Assembly: GCA_903875575.1 (NCBI GenBank)
Contig: CAIQWJ010000074.1
Location: forward strand, 1-64,000
Direction: 5' to 3'
Length of the DNA: 64,000 nt
From: an uncultured Acidobacteriia bacterium
Lineage (GTDB): Bacteria; Acidobacteriota; Terriglobia; Bryobacterales; Bryobacteraceae
The notes under the pieces are model-generated. The model searched no databases and was not told the origin of the DNA. It worked only from the letters and a program-made list of their open reading frames with translations. Shown here piece by piece: positions 56,201 to 64,000 of the stretch. The stretch's first letter is position 1. Each line of letters opens with the position of its first letter. Made by a program: the position numbers and the translations under genes.

Positions 56201-56563
56201 ATGAACGCCACCGTCACAATTCTGCAGGACAGCGTCACGACGCACGACGCCATACCGGGCTTCGAAGCGACCGTGGTGACGATCGAACAGCCGATCATGC
56301 GCCTGACATCCCGCCAACCCGCCGAAAGAGGCGTCGCCCTCCGTATCGACACTCCGGAAGCGATCTGGCTTGGCGAAGTGGAAAAATGTTCCGCAGAGGG
56401 CGATGGCTACGCGATTCAGGTTCGGCTGCGGCACGTTTTGCGGGATTTCGAGACGCTTGCCCGCCTCTCCGAACGTTTTGGCGTAAACGCGCCGAAGCAA
56501 GCGCCGGAAACCGCGCGGGAAACTTCCGGAAAAACGCCGAAAGGCACACAGGTAAAGGTCTGA
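56201..56563 (+). CDS. protein of unknown function, possibly PilZ-like
   Basis: A 120-residue protein starting 6 bases after the zinc-ribbon stop and ending two bases before the rfbD-like start, so it belongs to the same transcript. The segment RQPAERGVALRIDTPEAIWLGEVEKCSAEGDGYAIQVRLRH could be a PilZ-type barrel, but the RxxxR and DxSxxG signature is incomplete. I therefore leave the function open. Confidence 0.55.
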   Translation: MNATVTILQDSVTTHDAIPGFEATVVTIEQPIMRLTSRQPAERGVALRIDTPEAIWLGEVEKCSAEGDGYAIQVRLRHVLRDFETLARLSERFGVNAPKQAPETARETSGKTPKGTQVKV

Positions 56564-56565
56564 CG

Positions 56566-57435
56566 ATGGCGAAACGGGTAGTGGTTTTTGGGGCTGCGGG
56601 CCAACTGGGCGTAGAGTTGTGCGCCGAACTGCGGCGACGCGGCTATGAGGTCAAGAGTTTTGAAAGGGCGAAGATCGACATCGCCAACGGCGAGCAGGTG
56701 GAGCGCGCGCTGGCTGAGTTCGATCCCTTCGCGGTCTTTAATGCCGCGGCATACAACCAGGTAGACGTGGCGGAGCGCGAGCCCGGTGCCGCGTTCGAGG
56801 CCAATGCTCTCGCGGTCCGCAATCTGGCCCTTGCCTGCCGGCAGAACGACGCCCGGCTGGTTCATTTCTCCACCGATTACGTTTTCGACGGCACGGCTGG
56901 CAGGTCATACACCGAAAACGACGCCGTGCACCCACTGGGAGCTTACGCGGTTTCAAAACTGGCGGGTGAGTTGTACGCGCAGGCGTATCTGGATCGTCCG
57001 CTGATCGTTCGCACCTCGGGCGTATTCGGCCCGGGCGGCATGCACACGGCGCGCGGCAATTTCCCGGAGCTGATGCTGCGCCTCGCGCGCGAGGGCAAGC
57101 CGATCCGCGTGGTGGAAGATCACGTAGCCTCCCCAACTTTCGCGCCGTTACTGGCGAGCCGGTCAATTGAAATGCTGGAGCGCGATCTGGACGGCGTATT
57201 CCATTGCGGCGGCGGCGAGCCTGCCAGTTGGTTCAGTTATGCGCGGCTGATTTTTGAAAAGGCAGGAATTGAGGCCGACCTGCAGCCGACCAACGAACGC
57301 GAATACCGGACGGCAGCGCGGCGGCCGAAGTTTTCCGCGCTGGATAACGCGCGGATGCGGGAGTGCGGCGTCACGCCGATGCCAACTCTGGCGGAAGCGG
57401 TTGCCAGCTACATACAGGCGCGGCAAAGCGCATAG
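56566..57435 (+). CDS. rfbD: dTDP-4-dehydrorhamnose reductase family protein
   Basis: The ATG at 56566 gives about 290 residues; an upstream frame belongs to the preceding genes. It is an extended SDR: the NAD(P)-binding FGAAGQLGVEL (near residue 8), the catalytic STDYVFDGT and the YAVSKLAGE (Tyr-x3-Lys) are in place. This matches RmlD/RfbD, which makes dTDP-rhamnose, and RmlB/C/A partners are not in the window, so it could reduce another sugar nucleotide. Confidence 0.8.
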   Translation: MAKRVVVFGAAGQLGVELCAELRRRGYEVKSFERAKIDIANGEQVERALAEFDPFAVFNAAAYNQVDVAEREPGAAFEANALAVRNLALACRQNDARLVHFSTDYVFDGTAGRSYTENDAVHPLGAYAVSKLAGELYAQAYLDRPLIVRTSGVFGPGGMHTARGNFPELMLRLAREGKPIRVVEDHVASPTFAPLLASRSIEMLERDLDGVFHCGGGEPASWFSYARLIFEKAGIEADLQPTNEREYRTAARRPKFSALDNARMRECGVTPMPTLAEAVASYIQARQSA

Positions 57436-57552
57436 CTTCACAGCGATTGCCCCAGACCAGACGCAGGGGACCGGTCGACTCTTAATTCACCTCAGTCGAA
57501 CAACACACGCCAAAGCACCCAGAAACGCGATGGCCTGGCAGGCCCAGATCCG

Positions 57553-57771
57553 TTAGAGTTTCTTCCTGGTCTGGCTGCCCGGGAAGAGTTCCCGGTGTCT
57601 CCGAATTACAATGCCGCGGTACCAGCCCGGCCCGATCTGTGGCACCTGCAACTCATCCGGCAACGCGCGGTTTACTTCATCGTGCATTTCAGAAAACACC
57701 CTGATGAGCCATAGTTGAAGCCCGACAGCGATCAGGAAAAGCATACCGCCGAACGCGAATCTCAAGAGCAC
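57553..57771 (-). CDS. small single-pass membrane protein
   Basis: A 72-residue protein starting at a GTG. The first 25 residues (LLRFAFGGMLFLIAVGLQLWLIRV) form one membrane helix, followed by a polar, basic tail (RGIVIRRHRELFPGS). No family is known to me. The region 57436-57552 holds nothing evident. Confidence 0.4.
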   Translation of the reverse strand: MLLRFAFGGMLFLIAVGLQLWLIRVFSEMHDEVNRALPDELQVPQIGPGWYRGIVIRRHRELFPGSQTRKKL

Positions 57772-57832
57772 CTCATGATTCCCACGTACACTGGCCGTTT
57801 GCCATAAAACCTGTTCACCCCAGGTTCCGCAT

Positions 57833-58756
57833 TCACACCAGATTCCGCAGCAAAAACAACAAATTCGCCGGCCGCTCCGCCAGCCGCCTCATAAAATACG
57901 GAAACCACGCCTCCCCAAACGGCACGTACAGCCGCAACCGATACCCATCCTCCGCCAACCGCCTTTGTAGATCCCGCCGAATCCCGTACAGCATCTGAAA
58001 CTCAAACGCATCCCGCGCGATTCCGTTGTGCACCGCAAACCTCTCAATCCGGTCCAGCGCCCGCTCATCATGGGTGGCAATCGCCGGATAGTAACCCGGA
58101 TGCGTCTGTGTCGCGCCCAGTAAATGGTGCGCCAGCCCGATATAGTGCCGGTCAACATCCGCTCTGGCAGGATACGCGGTCTCCGGCGGTTCCAGATACG
58201 CGCCCTTGCAGAGCCGGATCCGAATCCCCGCCCCAATCAGTTCCGTCAAATCCTGCGGACTGCGATACAGGCATCCCTGGATCACCGCCCCGCAAGCCGG
58301 ATGCTCTGCGTATACACGCCGCACCAGCGCCAGCGTGCGCTCCGTATACGCGCTGCCCTCCATATCAACACGCACGAAACCACCAACGGCGGCGGCCTCC
58401 CGCACCAGCGTCCGCACATTCGCCTCGCACTCGGCCGCATCCAGATCCAGTCCGAATTGCGTCAGCTTGAGCGATACATTCGGCTCGAGCCCCATTTCGC
58501 GCATCCGCCGCAGCGCCTGTATGCAGATATCACGACAGGCGGCGGCCTCCACCAGGGTGGTAACGCTCTCCCCCAGGTAATCGACTGTCGCCGTGATGCC
58601 TTCGGCCTGAATAGCACGACACACGCGTAATGCGTCGTCGAGCGTCTTACCCGCAATGAATCGCGACGACAGGCGGCGGGCAAGCCCGGAATGCTCAGCC
58701 CAGGCCCGCAGACCGCGATGGCGCGAAAGATACAGCAACGTAGCCCGAAGAGGCAT
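57833..58756 (-). CDS. proline dehydrogenase
   Basis: A 307-residue FAD enzyme of the PutA/ProDH TIM-barrel family, which oxidises proline to pyrroline-5-carboxylate. Family motifs are VSLKLTQFGLD, VRVDMEGSAYTERTL, RIRLCKGAYLEP and the C-terminal YVPFGEAWFPYFMRRL with two adjacent Arg residues that bind substrate. It is the short, single-domain type. No P5C dehydrogenase gene is adjacent. Confidence 0.92.
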   Translation of the reverse strand: MPLRATLLYLSRHRGLRAWAEHSGLARRLSSRFIAGKTLDDALRVCRAIQAEGITATVDYLGESVTTLVEAAACRDICIQALRRMREMGLEPNVSLKLTQFGLDLDAAECEANVRTLVREAAAVGGFVRVDMEGSAYTERTLALVRRVYAEHPACGAVIQGCLYRSPQDLTELIGAGIRIRLCKGAYLEPPETAYPARADVDRHYIGLAHHLLGATQTHPGYYPAIATHDERALDRIERFAVHNGIARDAFEFQMLYGIRRDLQRRLAEDGYRLRLYVPFGEAWFPYFMRRLAERPANLLFLLRNLV

Positions 58757-58806
58757 TACCCTGATCGTACTCCGATTTTGCCTGCTCCGTCTGACTCGTT
58801 CGCGCG

Positions 58807-59640
58807 TCAGACGCCAGTTGTGGAATTGAACACAACCAGACGCGATACGTCGCGGAAACCCAGCCGCCGGTAAAGCCGCTCTCCCAGAGCAGTCGATTGC
58901 AGAATGACCCGCCTCAAACCAGATTCCCGCGAAGCCGCCTCAATCGAATGCCTCGTAATGGCTTCCGCGTACCCCTTGCCTCGCTCGTCCGGCAGCGTAG
59001 CGACGTTATACAACCCCACCACGCCGTGCGAAACCACAGTAGCCGCAGTGGCCACTGGCCGCCCGTTCCGGTAACCTACCCAGCACGTAAACGGGCGCGA
59101 CGGCATCGCGTCGTCAAAGACTTCGTTGAACCACGCCGGGGGCACGTGAAAACACACAGCGCCGATTCCCCGGAAATCTGTCATCGCCGGCCCCGCGTCC
59201 GCCCGCCGAATCTCCAGTTCCGCCGTTCCCCGCCGCGCCGCGGAAAACCGGCCGGGTTCCCGAATGGAATCCGCCGCCATGCCGGGCATTTCCGCCACCG
59301 CGCGCAGACCGAAACGTTCGCAGGTGCGCACGAGCGAACGGCGGGCCGCTCCCGCCAGCCAGTCTTCGCAGATCCAGTATGACCACGCCATTTGCCGCGT
59401 CTCAAACACATCCTGAGCCGTAGCGATGCGGGCCTCCAGCGCCTGCTGCGTCTCCACCGGACTGTTCAGAAACGCCGCATTGAACATCTGAAACGTGACG
59501 CCGAGCGAGGCGATGCTGACACCTTCCAGTTCCGTCACCAGGGCACGCGCGCGCCCCTGCGCCAGCACTCGGAACGACTGCCGCAGGTTGGCCTCCAGAC
59601 ACTCAAACGCCGCTGCCACTGCGGCCAGTATATGATGCAA
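58807..59640 (-). CDS. GNAT N-acetyltransferase
   Basis: A protein of about 278 residues. The start is uncertain: a TTG near 59640 or a GTG near 59619 fits, because the frame further upstream overlaps the divergent MFS gene. The C-terminal half has a GNAT core with the acetyl-CoA loop NVATLPDERGKGYAEAITRH and the end YRRLGFRDVSRLVVF. The N-terminal half is an extra domain of unknown fold, so the substrate cannot be inferred. Confidence 0.75.
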   Translation of the reverse strand: MHHILAAVAAAFECLEANLRQSFRVLAQGRARALVTELEGVSIASLGVTFQMFNAAFLNSPVETQQALEARIATAQDVFETRQMAWSYWICEDWLAGAARRSLVRTCERFGLRAVAEMPGMAADSIREPGRFSAARRGTAELEIRRADAGPAMTDFRGIGAVCFHVPPAWFNEVFDDAMPSRPFTCWVGYRNGRPVATAATVVSHGVVGLYNVATLPDERGKGYAEAITRHSIEAASRESGLRRVILQSTALGERLYRRLGFRDVSRLVVFNSTTGV

Positions 59641-59644
59641 GGCT

Positions 59645-60976
59645 ATGGAGTCGAACTTCTTCGGGCACTCGTCCGACCCTTCAACCCCTCCGGGGCAAAA
59701 GCCAACCAAGGTCCGCCACGGCGTGGTCGCCTTCGCGGTCGCGTTGTCCATGGTCACGTACATCGACCGCGTGGCACTATCCAATTCGCGCAAACAGGTG
59801 GCCACCGCGCTGCATTTGAGCGATGCCCAGATGGGCCTCGTTTTCACCGCCTTCGCCACGGCCTATGCGCTCTTTGAGATCCCCAGCGGCTTCCTCGGCG
59901 ACCGCCTGGGGCCGCGCAACGTTTTACTGCGCATCGTCATCTGGTGGTCTATCTTCACCGCGCTCACCGGCCGCGCCTGGAACTTCGCTTCGCTCTGGGT
60001 CACGCAATTCCTCTTCGGCGCGGGCGAAGCCGGCTGTTATCCCAACATCGCGCGTGCTTTCTCCATCTGGCTCCCGCAGCCCGAACGCGTCCGCGCCCAG
60101 GGCATCATCTGGCTGAGTTCGCGCTGGGGCGGTGCCTTTACGCCGCTGCTGGTGGCCTTCCTGTTCCAGTTTATGGACTGGCGTCTGGCATTCCTCGTCT
60201 TCGGTTGTTTCGGCGCACTCTGGACCGTTGCATTTGCCTGGTGGTTCCGCGACAACCCGCGCGACAAGAAAGGCGTCAATCAGGCCGAACTCGACCTGCT
60301 GAAGAACAACGCTCCGCCCGCGCCGCACGGCGGGATTCCCTGGGCTGACCTGTTTGGGTCGCGCACCGTGGTGCTCCTCTGCGTTCAGTATTTCGCCATC
60401 AGCTTCACCTGGTACTTCCTGATTACATGGGCGCCAACGTTCATCGACGAACGCTTCCACCTGGACGTCACCCGCAGTGTTCTGTTGAAGACTTTGCCAC
60501 TCCTCATGGGCGGCATTGGTTCTTTTACCTGCGGGCTCCTGGCCAAACCGATGGCACGCTGGACGGGCAGTGTGAAGAACGCGCGGAAATTCTCCGCCTG
60601 CTTCGGCTTCGCCGGAGCGTCCGCGTTCCTCATCCTCGCCACCATGCTGCACGATCCGTGGCTGGTGGTTCCGGCCATCGCACTCTCCAGCTTCTGCAAT
60701 GACATCGTGATGCCCTGCGCCTGGGGCACAGTGATGGATATCTCCGGTTCCTATGCCGGCACGGTCGCCGGCACCATGAACATGATGGGCAACCTGGGCG
60801 GTGCGCTGTACGGTACCGTCTCCGGTTTTGTCCTTCAGGAGTCCGGTCGCAATTGGAACTACGTACTCTACATGGGTGCCGCCGTCTACATTGCGGGCTT
60901 CATTGTCTGGACCCAGATTGACCCGGTGACCCCGATCGACTGGACCCCCCAGCATGCTAAGGTCAGCGGAAGCTGA
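59645..60976 (+). CDS. MFS transporter, anion:cation symporter (ACS) type
   Basis: A 443-residue inner-membrane protein with about 12 hydrophobic helices. FEIPSGFLGDRLGPRNVLL is the loop-2 signature, and YIDRVALS in helix 1 and GAGEAGCYPNIARAFSIWLP in helix 4 match the ACS family, which imports sugar acids such as hexuronates or glucarate with protons. The substrate is inferred only at family level. Its end overlaps the next convergent gene by 14 bases. Confidence 0.88.
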   Translation: MESNFFGHSSDPSTPPGQKPTKVRHGVVAFAVALSMVTYIDRVALSNSRKQVATALHLSDAQMGLVFTAFATAYALFEIPSGFLGDRLGPRNVLLRIVIWWSIFTALTGRAWNFASLWVTQFLFGAGEAGCYPNIARAFSIWLPQPERVRAQGIIWLSSRWGGAFTPLLVAFLFQFMDWRLAFLVFGCFGALWTVAFAWWFRDNPRDKKGVNQAELDLLKNNAPPAPHGGIPWADLFGSRTVVLLCVQYFAISFTWYFLITWAPTFIDERFHLDVTRSVLLKTLPLLMGGIGSFTCGLLAKPMARWTGSVKNARKFSACFGFAGASAFLILATMLHDPWLVVPAIALSSFCNDIVMPCAWGTVMDISGSYAGTVAGTMNMMGNLGGALYGTVSGFVLQESGRNWNYVLYMGAAVYIAGFIVWTQIDPVTPIDWTPQHAKVSGS

Positions 60977-61529
60977 GGTGTAGTTTACCGTTTGGAGTCG
61001 TGTAAACCAGGTCGAGATCTTTCGCCCTTTTCTTAGCGATAGGAAAGAAGAGGAGTCCGGTTACCGGCTCGGCTGTGTTCTTCGCTGGCAGAAGTTTCTT
61101 CTGCAGCGCACTGACGGCTTCCGCGGAAACGGACGGGTTGCCCTTCCCCTCGGTGACGCCACTGACGCCGGAATTTGAGCGATCGATACCGATGGCCAGA
61201 TTCTGGTCGCGATGCACTACCAGCCCGCTACCCGCGCCCAATATCTGCGACGCCGCCATGGGTCCGCTGCTGTCGGTACTGGAATCGATGCGCAGCAGAA
61301 AATCGTCAGGCTGCACCGGGTAGACTTTTCCGACCTTCGGAGTTACGGTGACTTCCAGCACCGTGTAAGTCTTCGTGAAGTCCGTGCCCGTGGCCTGCGT
61401 GACCGCGGCGGCATCCAGGAAGACGGCGGCCACGGCGACGTCGGCGTTGGCCGCCTGCCCCGATGGCGGATTGGCCGCTGTGGCCGACATGGCGGTAATC
61501 AGGATGATTGAAACTGTTTTTCTCCACAT
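60963..61529 (-). CDS. exported protein of unknown function
   Basis: The ATG at 61529 gives 188 residues with a signal peptide (MWRKTVSIILITAMSATAA). The rest is beta-rich (YTVLEVTVTPKVGKVYPVQPDDFLLR), with a Gly/Ser linker. No family is recognised. The 3' end overlaps the MFS gene by 14 bases, and the start follows the CRTAC1 stop by 14 bases on the same strand, so it is probably in one operon with the CRTAC1 gene. Confidence 0.6.
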   Translation of the reverse strand: MWRKTVSIILITAMSATAANPPSGQAANADVAVAAVFLDAAAVTQATGTDFTKTYTVLEVTVTPKVGKVYPVQPDDFLLRIDSSTDSSGPMAASQILGAGSGLVVHRDQNLAIGIDRSNSGVSGVTEGKGNPSVSAEAVSALQKKLLPAKNTAEPVTGLLFFPIAKKRAKDLDLVYTTPNGKLHLSFR

Positions 61530-61543
61530 GATGTAAACGCGCC

Positions 61544-63388
61544 TTAGCCTCGCGCCGCAGGAAACACTTCGCTCCGGATAATCCCCTCGCCCTCGCGAAT
61601 CACGATCAGCCGGTCCGCTTCCACTTTGCGATACTCCTCTGACTTCCCGCCAAGCCACTGCACCGTAAGATCGACCGTCGTTTCCTCGCCCAGCCCAAAG
61701 TGCAGTCTCGAATCGTTCACGGAAAAGTAGCTGGATTGCGCCGTCACCTCCTGCGCCTGCTTCTTCCCGGCATAGCTTGCCGTGACCCGGCAGCCGATCG
61801 CACTCCGGTTCGCCTTCGTGCCGATCAGCTTCACCTTCACCCAGTGCCTCGGTTTGTCGCTCTTCTGTATGTCGTTCCGCAGCAGTGACGGCGGCTCATT
61901 CATGTTCATGATGAGGACATCCATATCCCCGTCGTTATCGAAATCCCCGAACGCGCACCCGCGGCTCGAATGTCGCGCTGAAATCCCTGCCCCCGCGCCA
62001 TCCAGCAGTTCCTCAAATTTGCCATTTCCCAGATTGCGGAAAATCACCCTGGGCGTCTTGTCTTCCATGGCGGGCAATTTCTTCTCAATACCGGGATAGG
62101 GGCTCCCTGTCACCACGAAAAGATCCGGCCAGCCGTCGTTATCCAGATCCACAATGCCGGTGCCCCAGCCTACATATCTCGTCTCCACACCAAGTCCCGC
62201 GCGCAGGGTGGCCAGTTCAAAATTTCCCGTGCCGTCATTGAGGTAGAGTTCCGTCGTGTCCTCGGCGAAGTGCGTCTTTACCAGATCCAGATTCCCGTCC
62301 AGATTGAAATCGCCGATCGCCACCCCCATCCCCGCCTGCACCTGGCCATTCTCAGCGAGAGCGATACCCCGCTCCAGCGCATCGTCGTGAAACGTGCCAT
62401 CATGCCGATTGTGAAAGAAGAAGCTCGGCGTGGAATCGCACGCCACAAACACGTCGGGCCAGCCGTCGTTATCCAGATCGGCCGCGAGGGCGCTCATGCC
62501 GAAGCCGTTGCGCCCTTCCAGAATCCCGAAAGCTTCCGTGGTCTCGCGAAAGGTTCCGTCGCCGTTGTTGTGATACATGTACTGCCGCGGCGTTGTCAGC
62601 CCGCGAGGCCCGCAAAATACGGGATACGTCTGGTACGTGCAGCCCCGGTTGGCACCCGGTTTCCCCACTTTCGCGACTTCGAAATCCACGTAGTTGCCCA
62701 CGAACAGATCCAGATGCCCATCCCGGTCGTAATCCACGAACGTGCAGCCGGAGCCCCAGCGAATCCCGTCGTGCAGCAGCCCGGCCGCCTTCGTGACGTC
62801 GGTAAAGGTGCCATCCCCGTTGTTGCGGTATAGGACGTTCTGCCCGTAGTACGTGATGAAGATGTCTTCAAAGCCGTCGTTGTTGTAGTCGCCGATGGTG
62901 ACGCCAGCCGCCCAGCCGGTCTTCACCAGGCCCGCTTTCTCCGTTACATCCGTAAACGTGCCATCGCGATTGTTTCTGTAAAGGCGATTCGTGGTATTCG
63001 CAGGTACCGTGGCTGGGTCTAACCGGCTGCCGTTGAGCACCAGAATGTCCAGCCAGCCGTCGTTATCGTAGTCGAAGAAGGCAACCCCACATCCGGTGGC
63101 TTCCAGAATATAATCGGCCCGCTCGGTCCCGCCGTAGATTACCGGATGCGTCAGACCAGCCTGGGCTGCAACATCGGTAAATTGTGCCAGAAAAGGAATG
63201 CCGGAAGGTTTACCGCGGGCCTGTGCCCGTACGCCGCGCGAGGCTGAACCCTGCACGGGCCCCATACCTGAATTGTTCGAAGGCGGCGAGTCCTGGGGAA
63301 AAGCGGCCTGCGCGAGCAACGACCCGCTCACCGCGACCGTACGCCGCAACAGATGGCGTCTGGAGATAGGTCTCATGGCCGGCCGCAC
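61544..63388 (-). CDS. CRTAC1-type FG-GAP repeat protein with ASPIC/UnbV domain
   Basis: A 614-residue exported protein; a second in-frame ATG at 63376 gives the alternative start. The basic start RRHLLRRTVAVSGSLLAQA suggests Tat export. Six or more calcium-binding FG-GAP/VCBS repeats follow, for example DYDNDGWLDILVLNG, DYNNDGFEDIFITYYG, DYDRDGHLDLFVGNY and DLDNDGWPDLFVVTG. The C-terminus (KVKLIGTKANRSAIGCRV and LGEETTVDLTVQWLGG) is an ASPIC/UnbV domain. These are secreted propeller proteins of unknown function, abundant in acidobacteria and planctomycetes. Confidence 0.93.
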   Translation of the reverse strand: MRPAMRPISRRHLLRRTVAVSGSLLAQAAFPQDSPPSNNSGMGPVQGSASRGVRAQARGKPSGIPFLAQFTDVAAQAGLTHPVIYGGTERADYILEATGCGVAFFDYDNDGWLDILVLNGSRLDPATVPANTTNRLYRNNRDGTFTDVTEKAGLVKTGWAAGVTIGDYNNDGFEDIFITYYGQNVLYRNNGDGTFTDVTKAAGLLHDGIRWGSGCTFVDYDRDGHLDLFVGNYVDFEVAKVGKPGANRGCTYQTYPVFCGPRGLTTPRQYMYHNNGDGTFRETTEAFGILEGRNGFGMSALAADLDNDGWPDVFVACDSTPSFFFHNRHDGTFHDDALERGIALAENGQVQAGMGVAIGDFNLDGNLDLVKTHFAEDTTELYLNDGTGNFELATLRAGLGVETRYVGWGTGIVDLDNDGWPDLFVVTGSPYPGIEKKLPAMEDKTPRVIFRNLGNGKFEELLDGAGAGISARHSSRGCAFGDFDNDGDMDVLIMNMNEPPSLLRNDIQKSDKPRHWVKVKLIGTKANRSAIGCRVTASYAGKKQAQEVTAQSSYFSVNDSRLHFGLGEETTVDLTVQWLGGKSEEYRKVEADRLIVIREGEGIIRSEVFPAARG

Positions 63389-63413
63389 TCAAACCGCGAA
63401 ACCGCCGGGCGTT

Positions 63414-63716
63414 CTACGACTGTACTTCTTCTTCGGCGGTAATCCGCAGAGCCTTCAGGAAACGCTGGTCCTGAGTGGTAAAGCGTGTCTTGCCGACTGA
63501 CGTAAGCTCCTTGGAATCAATGGAACCGCCAAGGTCCTGGCCAGCTTCACCGTCGTCACGCTTGTTGAAGCCAATCGTGGCCTCCAATACCAGGAACACG
63601 TCATAGCCCGCGCTCTTGATCTCCCCGATCGCTTCCGCAATGCGCTCGGAATCGGATAACGATTCGTTGATCGCGTTCCCCAGATCCTGCATCAGGGACT
63701 TCAGATTTTCTTCCAA
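63414..63716 (-). CDS. small conserved-looking protein of unknown function
   Basis: A 100-residue, acidic, soluble protein. Residues 1-45 are a helix with an amphipathic pattern (LMQDLGNAINESLSDSERIAEAI), followed by a beta strand (YDVFLVLEATIGF) and an acidic tail. No family is recognised. It lies 25 bases upstream of the CRTAC1 gene on the same strand. Confidence 0.5.
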   Translation of the reverse strand: MEENLKSLMQDLGNAINESLSDSERIAEAIGEIKSAGYDVFLVLEATIGFNKRDDGEAGQDLGGSIDSKELTSVGKTRFTTQDQRFLKALRITAEEEVQS

Positions 63717-63887
63717 AGCGGGTTCCTCTCCTCAACGTCCAAATCGCTTACCAACTCGTAAGATGCAGTTCGGGTGCCAAACGTTCCACCGTCCCTCAAT
63801 TTTTGCATATTTCGGTTTTCTTGATTGTACAAACGATTGTGTGACGGAACAACTTCTTGTTTCACTTTGTTTTGGTAGGATGAAGGC

Positions 63888-64000
63888 GTGGACAACGACC
63901 AGATTCGCGCGGCGGGACGGGTGGCCGGCAAAATGGCCCGAAATGCCGGAAAAGAATGGATGCCGGCCGTCCGCAACTCCGGTACTTTCGTAAAACACGT
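63888..64000 (+). CDS. start of an unknown protein, cut by the window edge
   Basis: A GTG at 63888, preceded by a purine-rich TAGGATGAAG, opens a frame that runs off the edge (VDNDQIRAAGRVAGKMARN…). The 37 visible residues are basic. There is too little to identify a family. The upstream AT-rich stretch (63800-63880) could be its promoter. Confidence 0.35.
   Translation, partial: MDNDQIRAAGRVAGKMARNAGKEWMPAVRNSGTFVKH

Overview
The window is high-GC bacterial chromosome, most likely from an acidobacterium of the Bryobacter/Solibacter group. Clues are a C-terminal domain resembling the one first defined on large Solibacter proteins (TIGR03437 type), two tandem Oar-like TonB receptors with an N-terminal carboxypeptidase-regulatory domain, two PEP-CTERM proteins, a CRTAC1/ASPIC-UnbV repeat protein, and a sulfatase encoded next to its formylglycine-generating enzyme. 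No rRNA, CRISPR array or complete tRNA is visible. Positions and family calls come from reading the sequence; no database search was possible.  Layout. (1) 1-5587 is the end of an integrated mobile element: the 3' end of a tyrosine recombinase gene, a DUF2026-like gene, then a leftward four-gene block (proteasome-like Ntn hydrolase, PD-(D/E)XK-like protein, PIN-like protein, HEPN-like protein). It ends at a 3' half of tRNA-Phe(GAA), which is the expected scar of integration into a tRNA gene. Two related non-coding segments (870-1133 and 5307-5563) bracket the four-gene block. (2) 5.9-19.6 kb is mostly core or secretory: PEP-CTERM protein, flagellin behind a sigma-54-type promoter, a YncE-like propeller, a 42-bp minisatellite, acyl-CoA ligase with PlsC, cytochrome c, a catalytically degenerate S41 protein, a glycosyltransferase, a sigma-54 activator, RlpA and an alpha/beta hydrolase. 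(3) 19.6-34 kb holds an ORF6N pseudogene, ilvD, hipBA, phosphoketolase, a secreted RidA, the FGE/PPIase/sulfatase operon, a NucS-like nuclease candidate and tmk-holB. (4) 34-44 kb encodes exported proteins: PEP-CTERM, fasciclin, YHYH protein and two TonB receptors. (5) 44-52.7 kb has malQ, a DUF4139 protein, yjbQ, argD, a LysR regulator, vapBC and a P450. (6) 52.9-64 kb has an outer-membrane barrel, a second LysR regulator, a zinc-ribbon protein, an rfbD-like gene, proline dehydrogenase, a GNAT, an MFS transporter, a CRTAC1 protein and small unknowns.  The strongest candidate for an undescribed system is the leftward block 1175-4921. It sits beside an integration scar, starts from a promoter-like sequence that would give a leaderless mRNA, and combines a predicted threonine-protease fold with up to three nuclease- or RNase-like folds. 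A defence role is inference from this composition and position.
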